The notes: generated from the sequence alone by a model not told the origin. Counted from the first letter of the stretch, positions 22,350-33,895 are shown. The stretch: 64,000 bases of DNA from Phocoena phocoena (GCF_963924675.1 NC_089236.1:48330500-48394499); one strand, 5' to 3'. Program-made: numbers and translations.

Positions 22350-22501
22350 AATCTTGGGGTGATGGATATGTTCACTATCTTGATTATGGTGATGGTTTCA
22401 TGTGGGTGTATATGTATAAAAATGCTTATCAAATTCTACTTTTTTAAATGTACAGTTTGTTGTATGTCAGTTGTACCTCAATTAAGATGTTTTAAAAAAA
22501 G
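22350..22501 (+). mobile_element. L1 3' UTR fragment
   Basis: 'cttggggtgatggatatgtt', 'ctatcttgattatggtgatg', 'tgttgtatgtcagttgtacc', 'tcaattaagatgttttaaaa': sense L1M terminal sequence with A-rich end. Confidence 0.8.
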
Positions 22502-22705
22502 AAAGGTAAGAGTTAGGAAATCACCATTTAGTAACCCCTGATGAAATGATTCAGGCATCAATCACCAATGAATGCTAAAGCAGTTAGAGGATATCGCAGA
22601 ACTTTATATCAGGTCATAACCACCAAAATGCTCTAATCAACCTTAGATTATGTTGATTTATGTGACTCTTGATGTGATGTAACGTGAAGTATAAAACAAC
22701 ACCTA

Positions 22706-23045
22706 GGGCTTCCCTGGTGGCTCAGTGGTTAAGAATCTGCCTGCCAATGCAGGGGACATGGGTTCGAGCCCTGGTCCAGGAAGATCCCACATGCTGCGGA
22801 GCAACTAAGCCCGTGCACCACACTACTGAGCCTGCGCTCTAGAGCCCGCAAGCCACAACTACTGAAGCCCGCGCGCCTAGATGCTGTGCTTCGCAGCAAG
22901 AGAAACCACCGCAATGAGAAGCCTGCACACCGCAACGAAGAGCAGCCCCCGCTCGACGCAACTAGAGAAAGCCCGCGCACAGCAATGAAGACCCAACACA
23001 GCAAAAAATAAATTAAGTAAATAAATTAATCAAATAAAAACAAAA
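22706..23045 (+). mobile_element. Long CHR-type SINE
   Basis: Full-length sense copy: 'gggcttccctggtggctcag', 'ggttcgagccctggtccagg', 'gaagcccgcgcgcctagatg', 'actagagaaagcccgcgcac', 'gaagacccaacacagc' and an AAATAAAT-type tail. Flanks aaaacaacacctag and aaaacacctatg resemble a decayed duplication. Confidence 0.93.
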
Positions 23046-23394
23046 TAAAACACCTATGCAGTATCCTTGGAAAAAAATAAATAAATAACCTGAATCAGAT
23101 CAAGTCTTTAGACCTAACTTCCAGTCTGTAGGCAAAACAAGAAATACACCAAGCCTAATGACACCATGAAGAATGAATGAGTCATTCTGGGCACTGGGAA
23201 TGTTCATTGTTTCTAGGCCCTCAATGTTTCTAGGCTTTTTCAGTAGACAGAGTTATGAAATAAGTGTTTTTAAATAGAGAGGGGAAAATCATGAGTTCCT
23301 ACCAGTATATCCAATTCTAATTTAAGATTTTTTTAAAGATTTCAACTTCTTTAATTTTATACTTTGTATTTCATTTCCTGTTTGTGAATTTCTA

Positions 23395-23530
23395 TCACAA
23401 CCTTAGCTCAAATCCTCATGTCCTCTTCCCTAGATTACGTCAGTCTCCTAACCAGTCTTCCTAAATCTACTCATGCCTCTCTCCAAACCATTCTCCACAG
23501 AGAATAATGATCTTTTTCCTTTTTTAGACA
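23395..23530 (+). repeat. L2 fragment
   Basis: 'ctagattacgtcagtctcct', 'aaccagtcttcctaaatcta', 'ccaaaccattctccacagag', 'aataatgatctttttcc': sense L2 internal 3' portion. Confidence 0.7.
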
Positions 23531-23679
23531 CTACAATTTTTTATTTAGAGCTTAATCTACAGTTTATACAAGGTATTATAAGATATGAACTTAGAAAATG
23601 GAACAAATTGCGATTGAGGTACAAGCTGAGAGCATAGTATATCATGTTTCAGTAAATTTAATTGAAAATTTTTAAATGA

Positions 23680-23990
23680 GGACTTCCCTGGTGGTGCAGT
23701 GGTTAAGAATCCGTCTACCAGTGCAGGGAACATGAATTCGATCTCCGGTCCGGGAAGATCCCACATGCCACGGAGCAACTAAGCCTGTGAGCCACGACTA
23801 CTGAGCCTGTGCATCACAACTACTGAAGCCTTTGCGCCTAGAGCCCGTGCTCCGCAACAAGAAAAGCCACCACAATGAGAAGCCCTTGCATGGCAACGAA
23901 GAGTAGCCCGCACTTACCGAAACTAGAGAAAGCCCCTGCACAACAACGAAGACCCAACGCAGCCAAAAATAAATAAATAAATAAATAAAA
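23680..23990 (+). mobile_element. Long CHR-type SINE
   Basis: Sense copy from 'ggacttccctggtggtgcag' to 'gaagacccaacgcagcc' with an (AAAT)n tail. Confidence 0.92.
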
Positions 23991-24703
23991 TTTATTTTTT
24001 AAAAAAAAAACTTCTGTTCTGGCATTATCAGGATAAATGCTTCTAAATAGATGGATTAAAGCATATTTTATTACCCCCAGTTAGAAGCCAGTTCTTTTAG
24101 TTCTTGTACTAGACGTATGTTGTTTCCTTTATATTCAAAGAGAGTACCTACAGTTTAGAAAAGTCTTCATAAATTTCTTTTAAATGAAGCTAACTTTTGA
24201 TACATTATTTCTACTTTTCAGGGGGGGTTTCCCCTTATTTTATAGTTGGGCACTTTCTAATTCAAAAGCCCAACACTACCTAATACACTTAATTCTGTGA
24301 CCTAATGAAACAGGCTCTCAACTGTATTTAGCAGTTTAGAATCTAACATATTGCCTCCAAATGGAGTGGGATGGAATAGAGTAAAAATGACTGTCCTCTT
24401 AACCCAGATGCAATATAAAATAGTTCTCTTTTCTTCTAATAATAGAAATGCTTATGTATTACTTACGAGGAAAAAAAAGTTTTAAGCTTTAAAGATTTAA
24501 GCTATTCAATTCCACAGCATATAATACAGCAGTTATGTCCTTTATTGCTGCCAGCTTCATAAAACTAATCTGTAGTTTCAAACACAGAAAAAGCTATAAT
24601 ACAAGTAAAATTTTTCTTTAATTTTCTAAAATTCCTCAGCATGTGGACTAAATGGATTAAGAACAGAGGGAAAAAAATTGTTTCAATTGCAATTTCTTCT
24701 TTT

Positions 24704-24918
24704 TTTTTTTTTTTTTTATTTTTATTTTGCGGTACATGGGCCTCTCACTGTTGTGGCCTCTCCCGTTGTGGAGCACAGGCTCCAGATGCGCAGGCTCAGC
24801 GGCCATGGCTCACGGGCCTTAGCCGCTCCGCGGCATGTGGGATCTTCCCGGACCGGGGCACGAACCCGTGTCCCCTGCATCGGCAGGCAGACTCAACCAC
24901 TGCGCCACCAGGGAAGCC
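24704..24918 (-). mobile_element. CHR-2-type SINE with target-site duplication
   Basis: Minus-strand near-consensus copy. The 14-base duplication caatttcttctttt lies at 24690-24703 and 24919-24932. Confidence 0.94.
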
Positions 24919-25239
24919 CAATTTCTTCTTTTAAATAATCAAAACATAAGCCTAATAAATCAGAAGAAATGTTAGAAGCTGATCCAAAAACTTGAGTAAC
25001 AGCTTTGCCATTTTAGGGAAATGCATTGAACACTTTTTGGTTAGTTTATGGTTATAGTTGCCTTCCAAGTAAAGCCAAGCATGAAGGGGGTGGGGGGGAT
25101 TGCCATGACTTCTAAATATTTGTGAAACATTTTTCTAATATTTTTACTATATCACCCTGGAATTAGCATGTTGATTCTCAAAACCGCCAGATCTTCGACA
25201 ATCTTTTAAATTATAGTAAAAAAAAAAAAAAAATTGTGT

Positions 25240-25460
25240 CCCTTACACAGTATCAAGGGGTGTGCTCGTAAGTGTTCACCAGCCGGCTCTCAGGAGAAAG
25301 GATCCAGATTCGGTGGGACCCAAATTTCAGCGGTGAGATGGGATAAAGACCCCCAAACCACCCAGCTGGCGCTGGACAGGGATGCTCACCCTCTGCTCTG
25401 AGGTGCCAGCCAGCTCCTCACGCTGCCACGGCCTACGGGGTGCATCCGTACCTGCTTTTC
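25240..25460. other. GC-rich block of unknown origin
   Basis: A sharply more GC-rich stretch in AT-rich surroundings, preceded by a 15-base A run at 25219-25233. It has no SINE, L1 or L2 signature I can recognise and no convincing open frame. Confidence 0.5.
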
Positions 25461-25489
25461 AAGCTCCTTTTGAGCTACTCTTTACATAA

Positions 25490-25600
25490 CTCAGTGGCCT
25501 TTTTGCAGTTCCTTAAACTCTTCCAGCCCCTTTTTTCCTCAGGATCTTCACCACGGCTGTTTCCTCTGCCGAGAATACTGCGTCCTTCCTCCTCTAGTTC
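25490..25600 (+). repeat. L2 fragment
   Basis: 'gcagttccttaaactcttcc', 'ctcaggatcttcaccacggc' and 'tgtttcctctgccgagaata' follow the L2 order 'ctgttcctcgaac...cctcagggcctttgcac...ctgttccctctgcctggaat'. Confidence 0.65.
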
Positions 25601-25628
25601 TTAAAAAAGCTTTAAAACCCCTGTCTTA

Positions 25629-25837
25629 GGGCTTCCCTGGTGGCGCAGTGGTTGAGAGTCCGCCTGCCGATACAGGGAACACGGGTTCGTGCCCCAGTCT
25701 GGGAGGATCTCACGTGCCGCGGAGCGGCTGGGCCCGTGAGCCATGGCCGCTGAGCCTGCGCGTCCGGAGCCTGTGCTCCGTAACGGGAGAGGCCACAGCA
25801 GTGAGAGGCCCACATACTGAAAAAAAAAACAAAAAAA
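25629..25837 (+). mobile_element. CHR-2-type SINE
   Basis: Sense copy with 'gagccatggccgctgagcct' and 'ggagaggccacagcagtgag'; A-rich tail. Flanks cccctgtcttag and ccactgccctag suggest a decayed duplication. Confidence 0.93.
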
Positions 25838-26593
25838 CACCACTGCCCTAGACAATACTGGAATGGGCGATGCCATCCAGACTCTTTATTTTATAGGTTT
25901 TAGATTAACAGTCCTGACCTCACCCTGCCATTACCACATTGCCTATACCTCTGTAATTTACATTCTAGTCACTTTCTTGTCCTCCTTCTGGGAGCCTATG
26001 AACCTGCGTTCTAGGTGACTGTGCTCATGTCTGCTCTAATCCAGTAAACTGGTGATTTTATTTTCACTCCGGAGGACTGCTTGATCCTTATGTGCCACAA
26101 TACCTTTGTGCTCCATGCTAGCTTCACAAGTTGTATTTCATTTGTTTCTGCTAGTGATTTCATCACTGCTACTGTCATGTGATTTTGAAGTCATTGTTCA
26201 GACTTCTGTTTTAACATCCCTCTTTAAAAAGGAGATTGTACCTCATATCTAACCTAAGTCATTTAAATACAATTGAAATGCAAAAGTCACTTTAATCACC
26301 TTATAAACATTGTCTTTAAGTAATAGGGTTTATTTATACCACTGCTGCATATTTCCAATGACATCATTTGCAGGAAGGTACTATGGAATTCTCCATGGCC
26401 CTATACTTATTAAGTCTTCCTTTCTCTTCCCTTTCCCCCCTCACTCCCTCTCCCTCTTTGCTTTTCTTTTTTTTTTGAAAAGCTTTCCTTTTTATTTCCT
26501 TTAATTAGTAAATTGTTCTCTGAATCAGAATAATGAACTTGTTTTTGTATCTTCTTTGATCTGATACTTTGTATCAGTTATTTACTTAATCTA

Positions 26594-26812
26594 TTTTTTT
26601 ATATTTATTTATTTACTTATTTATTTGGTTGAGCTGGGTCCTAGTTGCTGCAGGCGGACTCCTTAGTTGCAGCTCACTGGCTCCTTAGTTGTGGCATGCG
26701 AACTCTTAGTTGCGACACGCATGTGGGATCTAGTTCCCTGACCAGGGATTGAACCTGGGCCCCCTGCATTGGGAGCACAGAGTCTTATCCACTGCACCAC
26801 CAAGGAAGTCCC
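26594..26812 (-). mobile_element. CHR-type SINE
   Basis: Minus-strand copy with TTTA-rich left edge, 'gagctgggtcctagttgctg', 'gacacgcatgtgggatctag', 'gaccagggattgaacctggg' and 'ccaccaaggaagtcc'. Confidence 0.92.
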
Positions 26813-27469
26813 CCCCTCTGTTTTCTATGTCTAATCATGTTTTATCCTCTCTTTAATAGCTGTAGAACAATTAAAACATTTACTGAGAATCTAAAATTAA
26901 ATTTCTATCCCCTAAACCTTCAAATTTCATAGCATATGTAATTCCCTGAATGCCATCTGTTATTGCTTTATTAAGCAAGTTGTTAAATGTAGCAGAAATG
27001 TCACTAACATTCAAAACTGTGCTCTAAAATATGTGTAGACATTCTAAACTGCTGATGACTTCTCTCTCATTACTCTGCTCACTTATTTGTAATACCGCAA
27101 TCAGTCATAAATCTGCCTCTTTTACTTTCACTTCCTTCCATTTATTTTTGGTATGATCATCTTGATTTACTATTATTAGCAAGATTGGATCATTATCATT
27201 ACTGGTTACTAACACAGTTCCAGGAACACACCACCTATTCTATAAAATGTTACCTCACTTTTATTTTCTTACTTCTGGGATCTTCTAAACATATCTATCT
27301 ATTTAAAATACTTTCACCAGGAGCTAGAACAAAGCTATGACCCTAGGGACCTAGAACAAATAAGGAAAACACTTGTTTAATTCCTATTACCTTTGGTAAC
27401 TAAAGGATAAAACACGATGGCCACTAAGGCCAACTTTAGGAGGACAAAGAACTTTGGGAGGGCATATCC

Positions 27470-27560
27470 TCCCCCTGGTGTCCTCAGAGCTTAGAATAAT
27501 GCCTTGCACACAGTGAATACTCAATACAGGATGGTTGAATCAATGAATCTGTGGGCAAGC
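27470..27560 (+). repeat. L2 3' tail
   Basis: 'agagcttagaataatgcctt', 'gcacacagtgaatactcaat', 'ggttgaatcaatgaat': sense L2 terminus. Confidence 0.65.
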
Positions 27561-28089
27561 AGAGACAATAGCCATGTCTTATGTGGCACTGAATACCCAC
27601 AAATACATATGTGTATTTGTTAATTGTAGAATTAACTGGTGTGTACGTCCAGTTGATCAAAATTAATTATATGGTCAAATATAATCACATATTTGTCCAT
27701 GTGGGGTGTTCAGTAACAGGTTCTTTAGGTACCTTTGTTTCAGTAAAGGTGAAATAAAATTTAGCATGTGATTGTTCCAGCAAATATTCATGCAGACAAG
27801 TGAATTGTTTTTGGTTTTGTTTTTTTTAAAAAAAAGATACTTATTTGTTTTCGCTTTATAGAATCAGGAGTAAATGGTTTTGGCAGAAGTATACAGATGT
27901 TGATATGATTTTCTTTGACTTCATAGTTTTGAATTTATTTTTTTAATACCTAGATTTTATAGCTTATTCAATATTTAGATACATAATTCCTTAAATTCCC
28001 ATTTCAAGGTTTAGGGTTCAGCCCCTTCCTCCTCACACATACTACCCAGGCCACACACCTGCCCCTCTACATTCCATTTGCTTTATTTT

Positions 28090-28270
28090 CTTTAGAGCAA
28101 CATCTGAAATTCTTATTTTCTTATTTGTTCATTGCCTGTCCCTCCTAATAGAATATACATTCCAGGAAAGCAGAAAATCTTATCTGACACTACTGTACCC
28201 CCAGCACCTAGCACAGTGCCTGGTACAGAAAAATTGTCCTTCAAAATTTTGTTGAATGGTAGGAAGAAAG
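28090..28270 (+). repeat. L2 3' end
   Basis: 'ttgttcattgcctgtccctc', 'atagaatatacattccagga', 'acccccagcacctagcacag', 'tgcctggtacag', 'ttttgttgaatgg': clear sense L2 terminus. Confidence 0.8.
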
Positions 28271-28334
28271 AAAGGAAAAAAGCAATGATGTTTGCTTCCT
28301 GATTTTTTTTTTACATTGAATTTTTGCTGGAAAA

Positions 28335-28690
28335 TGTCTCAGTCCATTCGGGCTACTATAACAAAATATCATAGACTGGATGGCTTACAAAGACCAGAAA
28401 TTTATATCTCAATTCTGGAAGCTAGGAAGTCCAAGATCAAGGTGTCAGCAGACTCAGTGTCTGGTGAGGGCCCATTTCCTGGTTCATGGGCAGCTGTGTC
28501 TTGTTGCTGTGCAAAGAAGAAGTTTGGGAGCTCTTGGGGTCTCTTATAAAGGCACTAATCCAATTCATTAAAGTTCCACCCTTGTGACCTAATCACCTCC
28601 CAAGGACCCCCCTCCCCACCTCCAAATACCAGCACACTGGGGAATACGATTCGACATATCATTCTGGGGTGAAACAAGCATTCAGTAGAG
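28335..28690 (-). mobile_element. MLT1-type MaLR solo LTR
   Basis: Antisense of the MLT1 LTR: 'tgtctcagtccattcgggct', 'caaaatatcatagactggat', 'ctaggaagtccaagatcaag', 'gtgtctggtgagggcccatt', 'gacctaatcacctcccaagg'. A non-coding LTR relic of an ERVL-related retrotransposon; no internal region adjoins it. Confidence 0.88.
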
Positions 28691-28810
28691 CAGAAAAAAA
28701 AAACGTTAACTAATTCGGTGACCCTTTCTCCCATGTTACCCAGAAAAACAAGATCATTTTCCATCTCTATCTTAACATCTTTTCTTCCCTGTTCTTAAAA
28801 GCAGAGGTTT

Positions 28811-29165
28811 GGGCTTCCCTGGTGGCACAGTGGTTAAGAATCCGCCTGCCAATGCAGGGGACACGGGTTCAAGCCCTGGTCCAGGAAGATCCCACATGCC
28901 GTGGAGCAACTAAGCCTGTGTGCCACAACTACTGAGCCTGCGGTCTAGAGCCCGTGAGCCACAACTACTGAGCCTGCGCACCACAATTAATGAAGCCCGC
29001 GTGCCTAGAGTCCGTGCTCCGCAACAAGAGAAACCACCACAATGAGAAGCCCGCGCACTGCAATGAAGAGTAGCCCCCGCTCGCCACAACTAGAGAAAGC
29101 CAGCGCACCGCAATGAAGACCCAACGCAGCCAAAAACAAATAAATTAATAAATAAAAAAAAAAAA
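28811..29165 (+). mobile_element. Long CHR-type SINE
   Basis: Sense full-length copy with a duplicated middle block ('ccacaactactgagcctgcg' occurs twice in closely similar form), ending 'gacccaacgcagcc' plus AAATAA tail. Flanks aaaagcagaggttt and aaagaagaggctttt resemble a decayed duplication. Confidence 0.92.
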
Positions 29166-29929
29166 GAAGAGGCTTTTCTCCCTTCCACAGTTAACCCCGT
29201 TATACTTGTACTGTTTACCTTAGATTAACATCCGTGGGTGAGCAGATGATCCAGGAAGAGTGAGGAGTGAGGAATGCAGAGGGCCCAAGGCAAAATTCGA
29301 ACCTTTGAGGAAAAGACAAAGGAAAGGAAAAAAAAAAGGAGAACGTCTCATTTACACCTTGCAATCTGGTTTCTGCCCGAATCACCAAATTGAAACCATT
29401 GTCCCCGAAGGCGAAGGCGCTTGCTACACCTCCTGTTACTGAATTTCTAAGTCTGTGTCTCTCACCATGTCCTGTCTAAATGTCCTTCTCTCTCTAATCC
29501 CTTGGATAAAGTCATTCCTCAATGTTCAGTTGTGAGCCCCATGTTTTGTTTTGTTTTCCTCCATTCTCCTTTGAGCATAAAAAGTATCAACGGGAAATAA
29601 ATGTATCCCGCGGTCACCTTCCCACCCACACTCCATGTTTTCCATGAGGAGTTTTCCCAGATGCTTCTGCCTCTTTGCACCTCCTGACTATCTTTGTTTA
29701 AGGAACTGGGCTTGTATAGTTTTTCCTCTTTCTGGTTTTTTTTGTGGTTGGTTTTTTTGTTTGTTTGTTTTGTTTTTGTCTACAAAGGAACCACCTTTTC
29801 TATCCCTGGGACAGTGCCTTGCTTTTCTTGTTCTAAGTCATAGTTGGGGGAGACTAAGGCCCACTTGACCTTCACTTTCAACTATTGATATGTCCTCCGA
29901 TATAACATTTATTAATAAGAAAGAGGGTA

Positions 29930-30139
29930 GGGCTTCCCTGGTGGCGCAGTGGTTGACAGTCTGCCTACCGATGCAGGGGACACGGGTTCGTGCCCCGGGC
30001 CGGGAAGATCCCGTGTGCTGCGGAGCGGCTGGGCCCGTGGGCCATGGCCGCTGAGCCTGCGCGTCCGGAGCCTGTGCTCCGCAATGGGAGAGGCCACAAC
30101 AGTGAGAGGCCTGCGTACCGCAAAAAAAAAAAAAAAAAA
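29930..30139 (+). mobile_element. CHR-2-type SINE with target-site duplication
   Basis: Sense near-consensus copy with a tail of about 19 A. The duplication aagagggta lies at 29921-29929 and 30140-30148. Confidence 0.94.
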
Positions 30140-30664
30140 AAGAGGGTATAATCTCTATCCATTGCTTTTGTCTTCCTCATCTAGACCCTGCCTGGGAAGA
30201 AACATTCTAGTTATTGAGCTCCTCGTATCTCCACAATAGTAAAGATTTTTTTAAAAATGAGATCTGTGTACTCATCTTGAATACATATAAAATGTCTTTT
30301 TTACCCTTTTCTCTTCCTGATATACCTTTCTGGTGTCCAAACATACAGAACTTGTTCCTCCCAAAAGAGTCACTGCAGACTAATTTATTTGAGCATTTAT
30401 TTTTCATCACTTTGGAAATAAAGGTGTCAGTAGTTCTAATAGTTAGTACAATTGTATTTTTTTTTTTAAGCCCTAAATGATGAAAAGTATCTTTCTGAGT
30501 GGATGAAAGGAATGAATCAGTTACTCTCATCTGTTCTCACATATGACTTTCAAATCTTCCTCTGTACCCTCCTGGAGTCTTTTCTACTTCCAGTCCTATG
30601 TTACCAATTGTCTACAGAATATTTCCCCTTAGATTTTATTTTATCCCATGCCCTACATGTTTTT

Positions 30665-31195
30665 CAATTCTTTGAAACTTTTTATTTTGACATAATTGCA
30701 GGCTTACAGAGAAGTTGCAAGAATATTGCAAATAATTTTATCCTTTACCCAAATTTTCCAAACGTTAACATTTTATCACATTTGCTTTGTCCTTTTCTCT
30801 AGTCTCTCTTTTGTTGTTGTTCTAAACCTTTTGAGAGTACTTTGAAGATATGATTTCCCGCTATTGCCAGATGGTTCAGTGAGCATTTCCTAAGAACAAG
30901 GACATTCTTTTACATAAGAAAAAGACAATGATCAAAATCAGGAAATTAACATTGATACAGTACTGTTATCTAATCTAAAGACCTTATTCAGATTTCACCA
31001 ATTGTCCCAATAATGCCTTTTATGCCAAGGAAAATCTCCAATCATTCATTGCATTCAGTTGTAGGATCTCCTAAATCTCCTTTAATCTCAAATAGTTCCT
31101 CCATCTTTCTTTGTCTCTTAGAACATGGATATTTTTGAAGAGTACGTGTCAGTTATTTTGTTGGCTGTCCATCAGTTAAATATTCCTTTGACCCC
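30665..31195. mobile_element. Probable L1M non-coding fragment
   Basis: Shares order and sequence with 40085-40480: 'agttgcaagaat', 'tttacccaaattttcc', 'aacattttatcacatttgct', 'taagaacaaggacattcttt', 'ccaattgtcccaataatgcc'. Two independent copies in one window show it is an interspersed repeat; assignment to old L1 is from memory. Confidence 0.6.
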
Positions 31196-31289
31196 ATCCA
31201 TCCACATTAATTTGCCCTTGGAACAACAATGAATAAATGTAATCCATTTTCCACGTGCATATTCCAGTTTCATATTTCATCACCTCTCA

Positions 31290-31400
31290 GTAGGTGTGTG
31301 ATCACTTAACCTCTCTGTGTCTTAGTTCCTCATCTTTAAAACTGGAATAATTACACCTTCCTAATGAGTTATAGAGAGGCTTAAAGGAACTGATATGTTT
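31290..31400 (+). repeat. MIR SINE fragment
   Basis: Sense MIR: 'gtgtgatcacttaacctctc', 'tgtgtcttagttcctcatct', 'ttaaaactggaataatta', 'taatgagttatagagagg'. Confidence 0.75.
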
Positions 31401-31404
31401 AAAA

Positions 31405-31505
31405 GGAATTTACCCTACAAACTCATCAAGTTGTATACATTAAATATACACAGCTTTTTGTATGTTAATCATACCTCAATAAAGTAGTTTTGTGTTTTTT
31501 AAAAG
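31405..31505 (+). mobile_element. L1 3' terminus
   Basis: 'aaactcatcaagttgtatac', 'gctttttgtatgttaatcat' and 'acctcaataaagtagtttt': sense L1M end like 22420-22500. Confidence 0.7.
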
Positions 31506-31676
31506 GGATTTACCCAATGCATGTCACAAAGTCATTTGCTTTTCATGTGATTTGATTTCTCAACTGTCCACCATTTTGCCACTCTTACATAAATGCATTC
31601 TAGTTTGCCCATGTGTCTCTAAAAAGGGGCTTCTAGAACTACTCACCAAAATAATTGTCAGCCTCATCTGACTACT

Positions 31677-32001
31677 TTTTTAATTTATTGATTGGTTGAT
31701 TGATTGATTGATTTTTGGCTGTGTTGGGTCTTCATTGCTGCACACGGGCTTTCTCTAGTTGCAGCGAGCGGGGGCTACTCCTCATTGCAGTGTGCAGGCT
31801 TCTCATTGCCGTGGCTTCTCTTGCTGAGAAGCATGGGCTGAAGGTGCGCAGGCTTCAGTAGTTGTGGCACGTGGGTTCAGTCGTTGTGGTGCATGGGTTT
31901 AGCTGCTCCTCGGCATGTGGGATCTTCCTGGATCAGGGCTCAAACCTGTGTCCCCTGCATTGGCAGGCGGATTCTTAACCACTGCACCACCAGGGAAGCC
32001 C
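31677..32001 (-). mobile_element. Long CHR-type SINE
   Basis: Minus-strand full-length copy: (TTGA)n-rich left edge, 'ggctgtgttgggtcttcatt', 'gcttctcattgccgtggctt', 'ctgctcctcggcatgtggga' and 'ccaccagggaagccc'. Flanked by similar ctgactactttt and cagactattta. Confidence 0.92.
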
Positions 32002-32204
32002 CTCAGACTATTTAATATTGAACCTGTAGTCAGTTAAAACCCCTAAAACTTTTTCTGCATAACCTTTTTTGGTATTAGTATCATTACTACAACTAATACT
32101 AGCACCAGTACATCTTGACCTAATTATATGTGCCAAGATCTGCATAGAACACCTCTTTGGATGGCCCTTTATGTTATGTACGTCTCCCAATTCCATGCAG
32201 TAGT

Positions 32205-32330
32205 TATTATCTGCATTTTTGAGATGAGGAAACAGATTCAAAGCAGTTAAGTCACAGGATTTGTATAAGTGAGAGAGCTGGAATTTAGTCCCAGGCTTAT
32301 TGGAACCCTTAAGATTCCTGATTTTGCCAA
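32205..32330 (-). repeat. MIR SINE fragment
   Basis: 'gagatgaggaaacagattca', 'aagcagttaagtcacagg', 'agagctggaatttagtccca': antisense MIR core. It lies inside the 180-codon minus-strand open frame at 32008-32550, evidence that this frame is a chance assembly. Confidence 0.75.
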
Positions 32331-32379
32331 CCAACATATTAGCTTTTTCTTCCCAGTTTGCATCTTGTATAACTCTCAT

Positions 32380-32760
32380 GTCTTCCTCCAGGTCATTGAT
32401 GAAAATATTATTTGAGAGAGACCCCTGTGATAAATGCTGAACGTTTTCTTCTACATTGAAATCAATCACTCTCTGGGTACAGTTTTTACAAATAGTATAA
32501 ATAAACCTTGCTAGATTGTAAGCTAATTCACCTATAACCATCTTATCCACAAGAACAACTTAAGTTTTTTTTTTTCATGCCTCTGGCATCCCCCCTGGCT
32601 ACTAATCTAATAGCACCACTGGGGGAAAAATGTTTGTCTTAGTTTAGCCCAGCTTGTTTGTATTGGAATAATATTGGTCCCTAGTGGTTATTCCTTTTCT
32701 TCTTACAAATTTTCCCTTTAGTAATCTATTCTAGAATTTTGATAGGGGTGAATTCAAACA
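32380..32760 (-). pseudogene. L3/CR1-like LINE reverse transcriptase remnant
   Basis: Read on the minus strand, residues 1-60 of the open frame starting at 32550 follow the CR1/L3 reverse transcriptase order: a 'DKM' start, a Q-R-V-I-D-F stretch equivalent to the 'QRVVING' block, then QGSL and NIFINDLEED, matching the family's 'VPQGS...LFNIFINDLDEG'. Further upstream (32725-32760) an IKILE..ITKGKI stretch resembles the family's 'IPGKILEQIIK' block. The 'FADD' catalytic motif is absent and frameshifts separate the pieces. This is a dead ancient LINE. CR1 versus L3 is not resolved by eye. Confidence 0.7.
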
Positions 32761-32869
32761 ATAGTAGTTTCCAAAATTCTGGTCCCTTTCTAACAATGTC
32801 ACTGAGTTGCTATGTGACCTAGAAAAGGTCACTCTTTTGACCTAGACATTTCTGAATGAATGAGAAAAT

Positions 32870-33045
32870 TAAATCCACCATTTATTAAGCTCAGTGTACA
32901 AATTACGTTTGATTTTGGCCACAACTTACCCAGCAAATATTATCTCTGTTTCACAGATGAGAATGCTGAGAGTTGGAGAGATTTGGAAACTTACCTAAAG
33001 TCACTCAAGTTATAAGTGGTAGAGCTGTTAGATATATTGAGTCCA
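32870..33045 (-). repeat. MIR SINE fragment
   Basis: 'tctctgtttcacagatgaga', 'atgctgagagttggagagat', 'aagtcactcaagttataagt', 'ggtagagctgttag': antisense MIR. Confidence 0.75.
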
Positions 33046-33622
33046 AAAAATTAATAAATAAATAAGTGGCACATTTTTGCAAACTCTTTACGCTGTAAAT
33101 CATGTCAGGGCACTCTGCTGCCATTAATTGTTCATTTGTACCAAATAGTATAGACTAAAAAGTAGATTTGCTTGAGCATCTCAGTGTTTCCTACCCAATC
33201 AAATCCATAATGTATCAGAAGGCAACAGTCCTCAACGTGCACTGCAGTAGCCTCAGGCTAAAGCAGTTCTGTCAAATGTTTGACATAAGTTTCATTCTAC
33301 TGAGATTCTCTTGGAGATTCAAAGCTTTCTGAGGAGCCCTTTAGAAAAGAAACCCATTTAACATTCGTGAGCCACAGAGCTAGAGTTTCCCTAATCACTT
33401 TTGACACAAGCTGTTATAGGTGTTAAAGTAGTTTTTCTTTTTTCATCGTTTCTACTCCTTGGCACTCCAAGGATGCTTCTCCGGGGGTACAATGAGGTTT
33501 AAAAACATATTTTTATTTATACGAACATACCTCTTATTTGACCGTGCTCCCTCATGTACTGAGGTTGAACCTGGCCTTCACAACCTCCTAAACCTCCTAG
33601 TTTAGGGATGTGCTGCTATCCC

Positions 33623-33749
33623 TTTTTTTTCTTTTCTTTTCTTTTTTTTTTTTTTTGGCTGCGCCCATGCAGCTTGCCGGATCTCAGTTCCTCCACGAGG
33701 GATTGAACCCGGGCCTCGGCAGTGGCCACTGTACCGCCGGGGAATTCCC
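33623..33749 (-). mobile_element. Short CHR-type SINE
   Basis: Minus-strand short copy: T-rich left edge, 'ggctgcgcccatgcagcttg', 'gagggattgaacccgggcct', 'cggcagtggccactgtaccg', 'ccggggaattccc'. Flanked by ctgctatccc and ctgttatccc. Confidence 0.88.
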
Positions 33750-33751
33750 AT

Positions 33752-33895
33752 CTGTTATCCCGATTTTACATTTGCAGAAAAAGGTCTAGAGTTTCTAAGG
33801 AATTTGCTCAGGCCTGACAGCAAGAGAAGGGCCAAACCGAGACTCAGATTCAGATTTTTCTCAAACCCAATTCAGCACTCTTTCACTTGACTCAT
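33752..33895 (-). repeat. MIR SINE fragment
   Basis: 'tatcccgattttacatttgc', 'aggaatttgctcaggcctga', 'cagcaagagaagggcc', 'cactctttcacttgactc': antisense MIR, diverged. Confidence 0.55.

Noticed and set aside
22706..23045. tRNA-like promoter sequence (ggttcgagccc) as a tRNA gene
   Set aside because: It is the tRNA-derived head of a CHR SINE followed by a SINE body and A-rich tail; no cloverleaf acceptor stem was seen.
28335..28690. LTR as part of a coding endogenous retrovirus
   Set aside because: Only a single MLT1-type LTR is present with no internal region, primer-binding site or second LTR nearby.
32008..32550. 180-codon minus-strand frame as a new gene
   Set aside because: It is composed of an L3/CR1-like fragment, a MIR in antisense and sequence next to a SINE. 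It has no promoter, splice or conservation evidence here.
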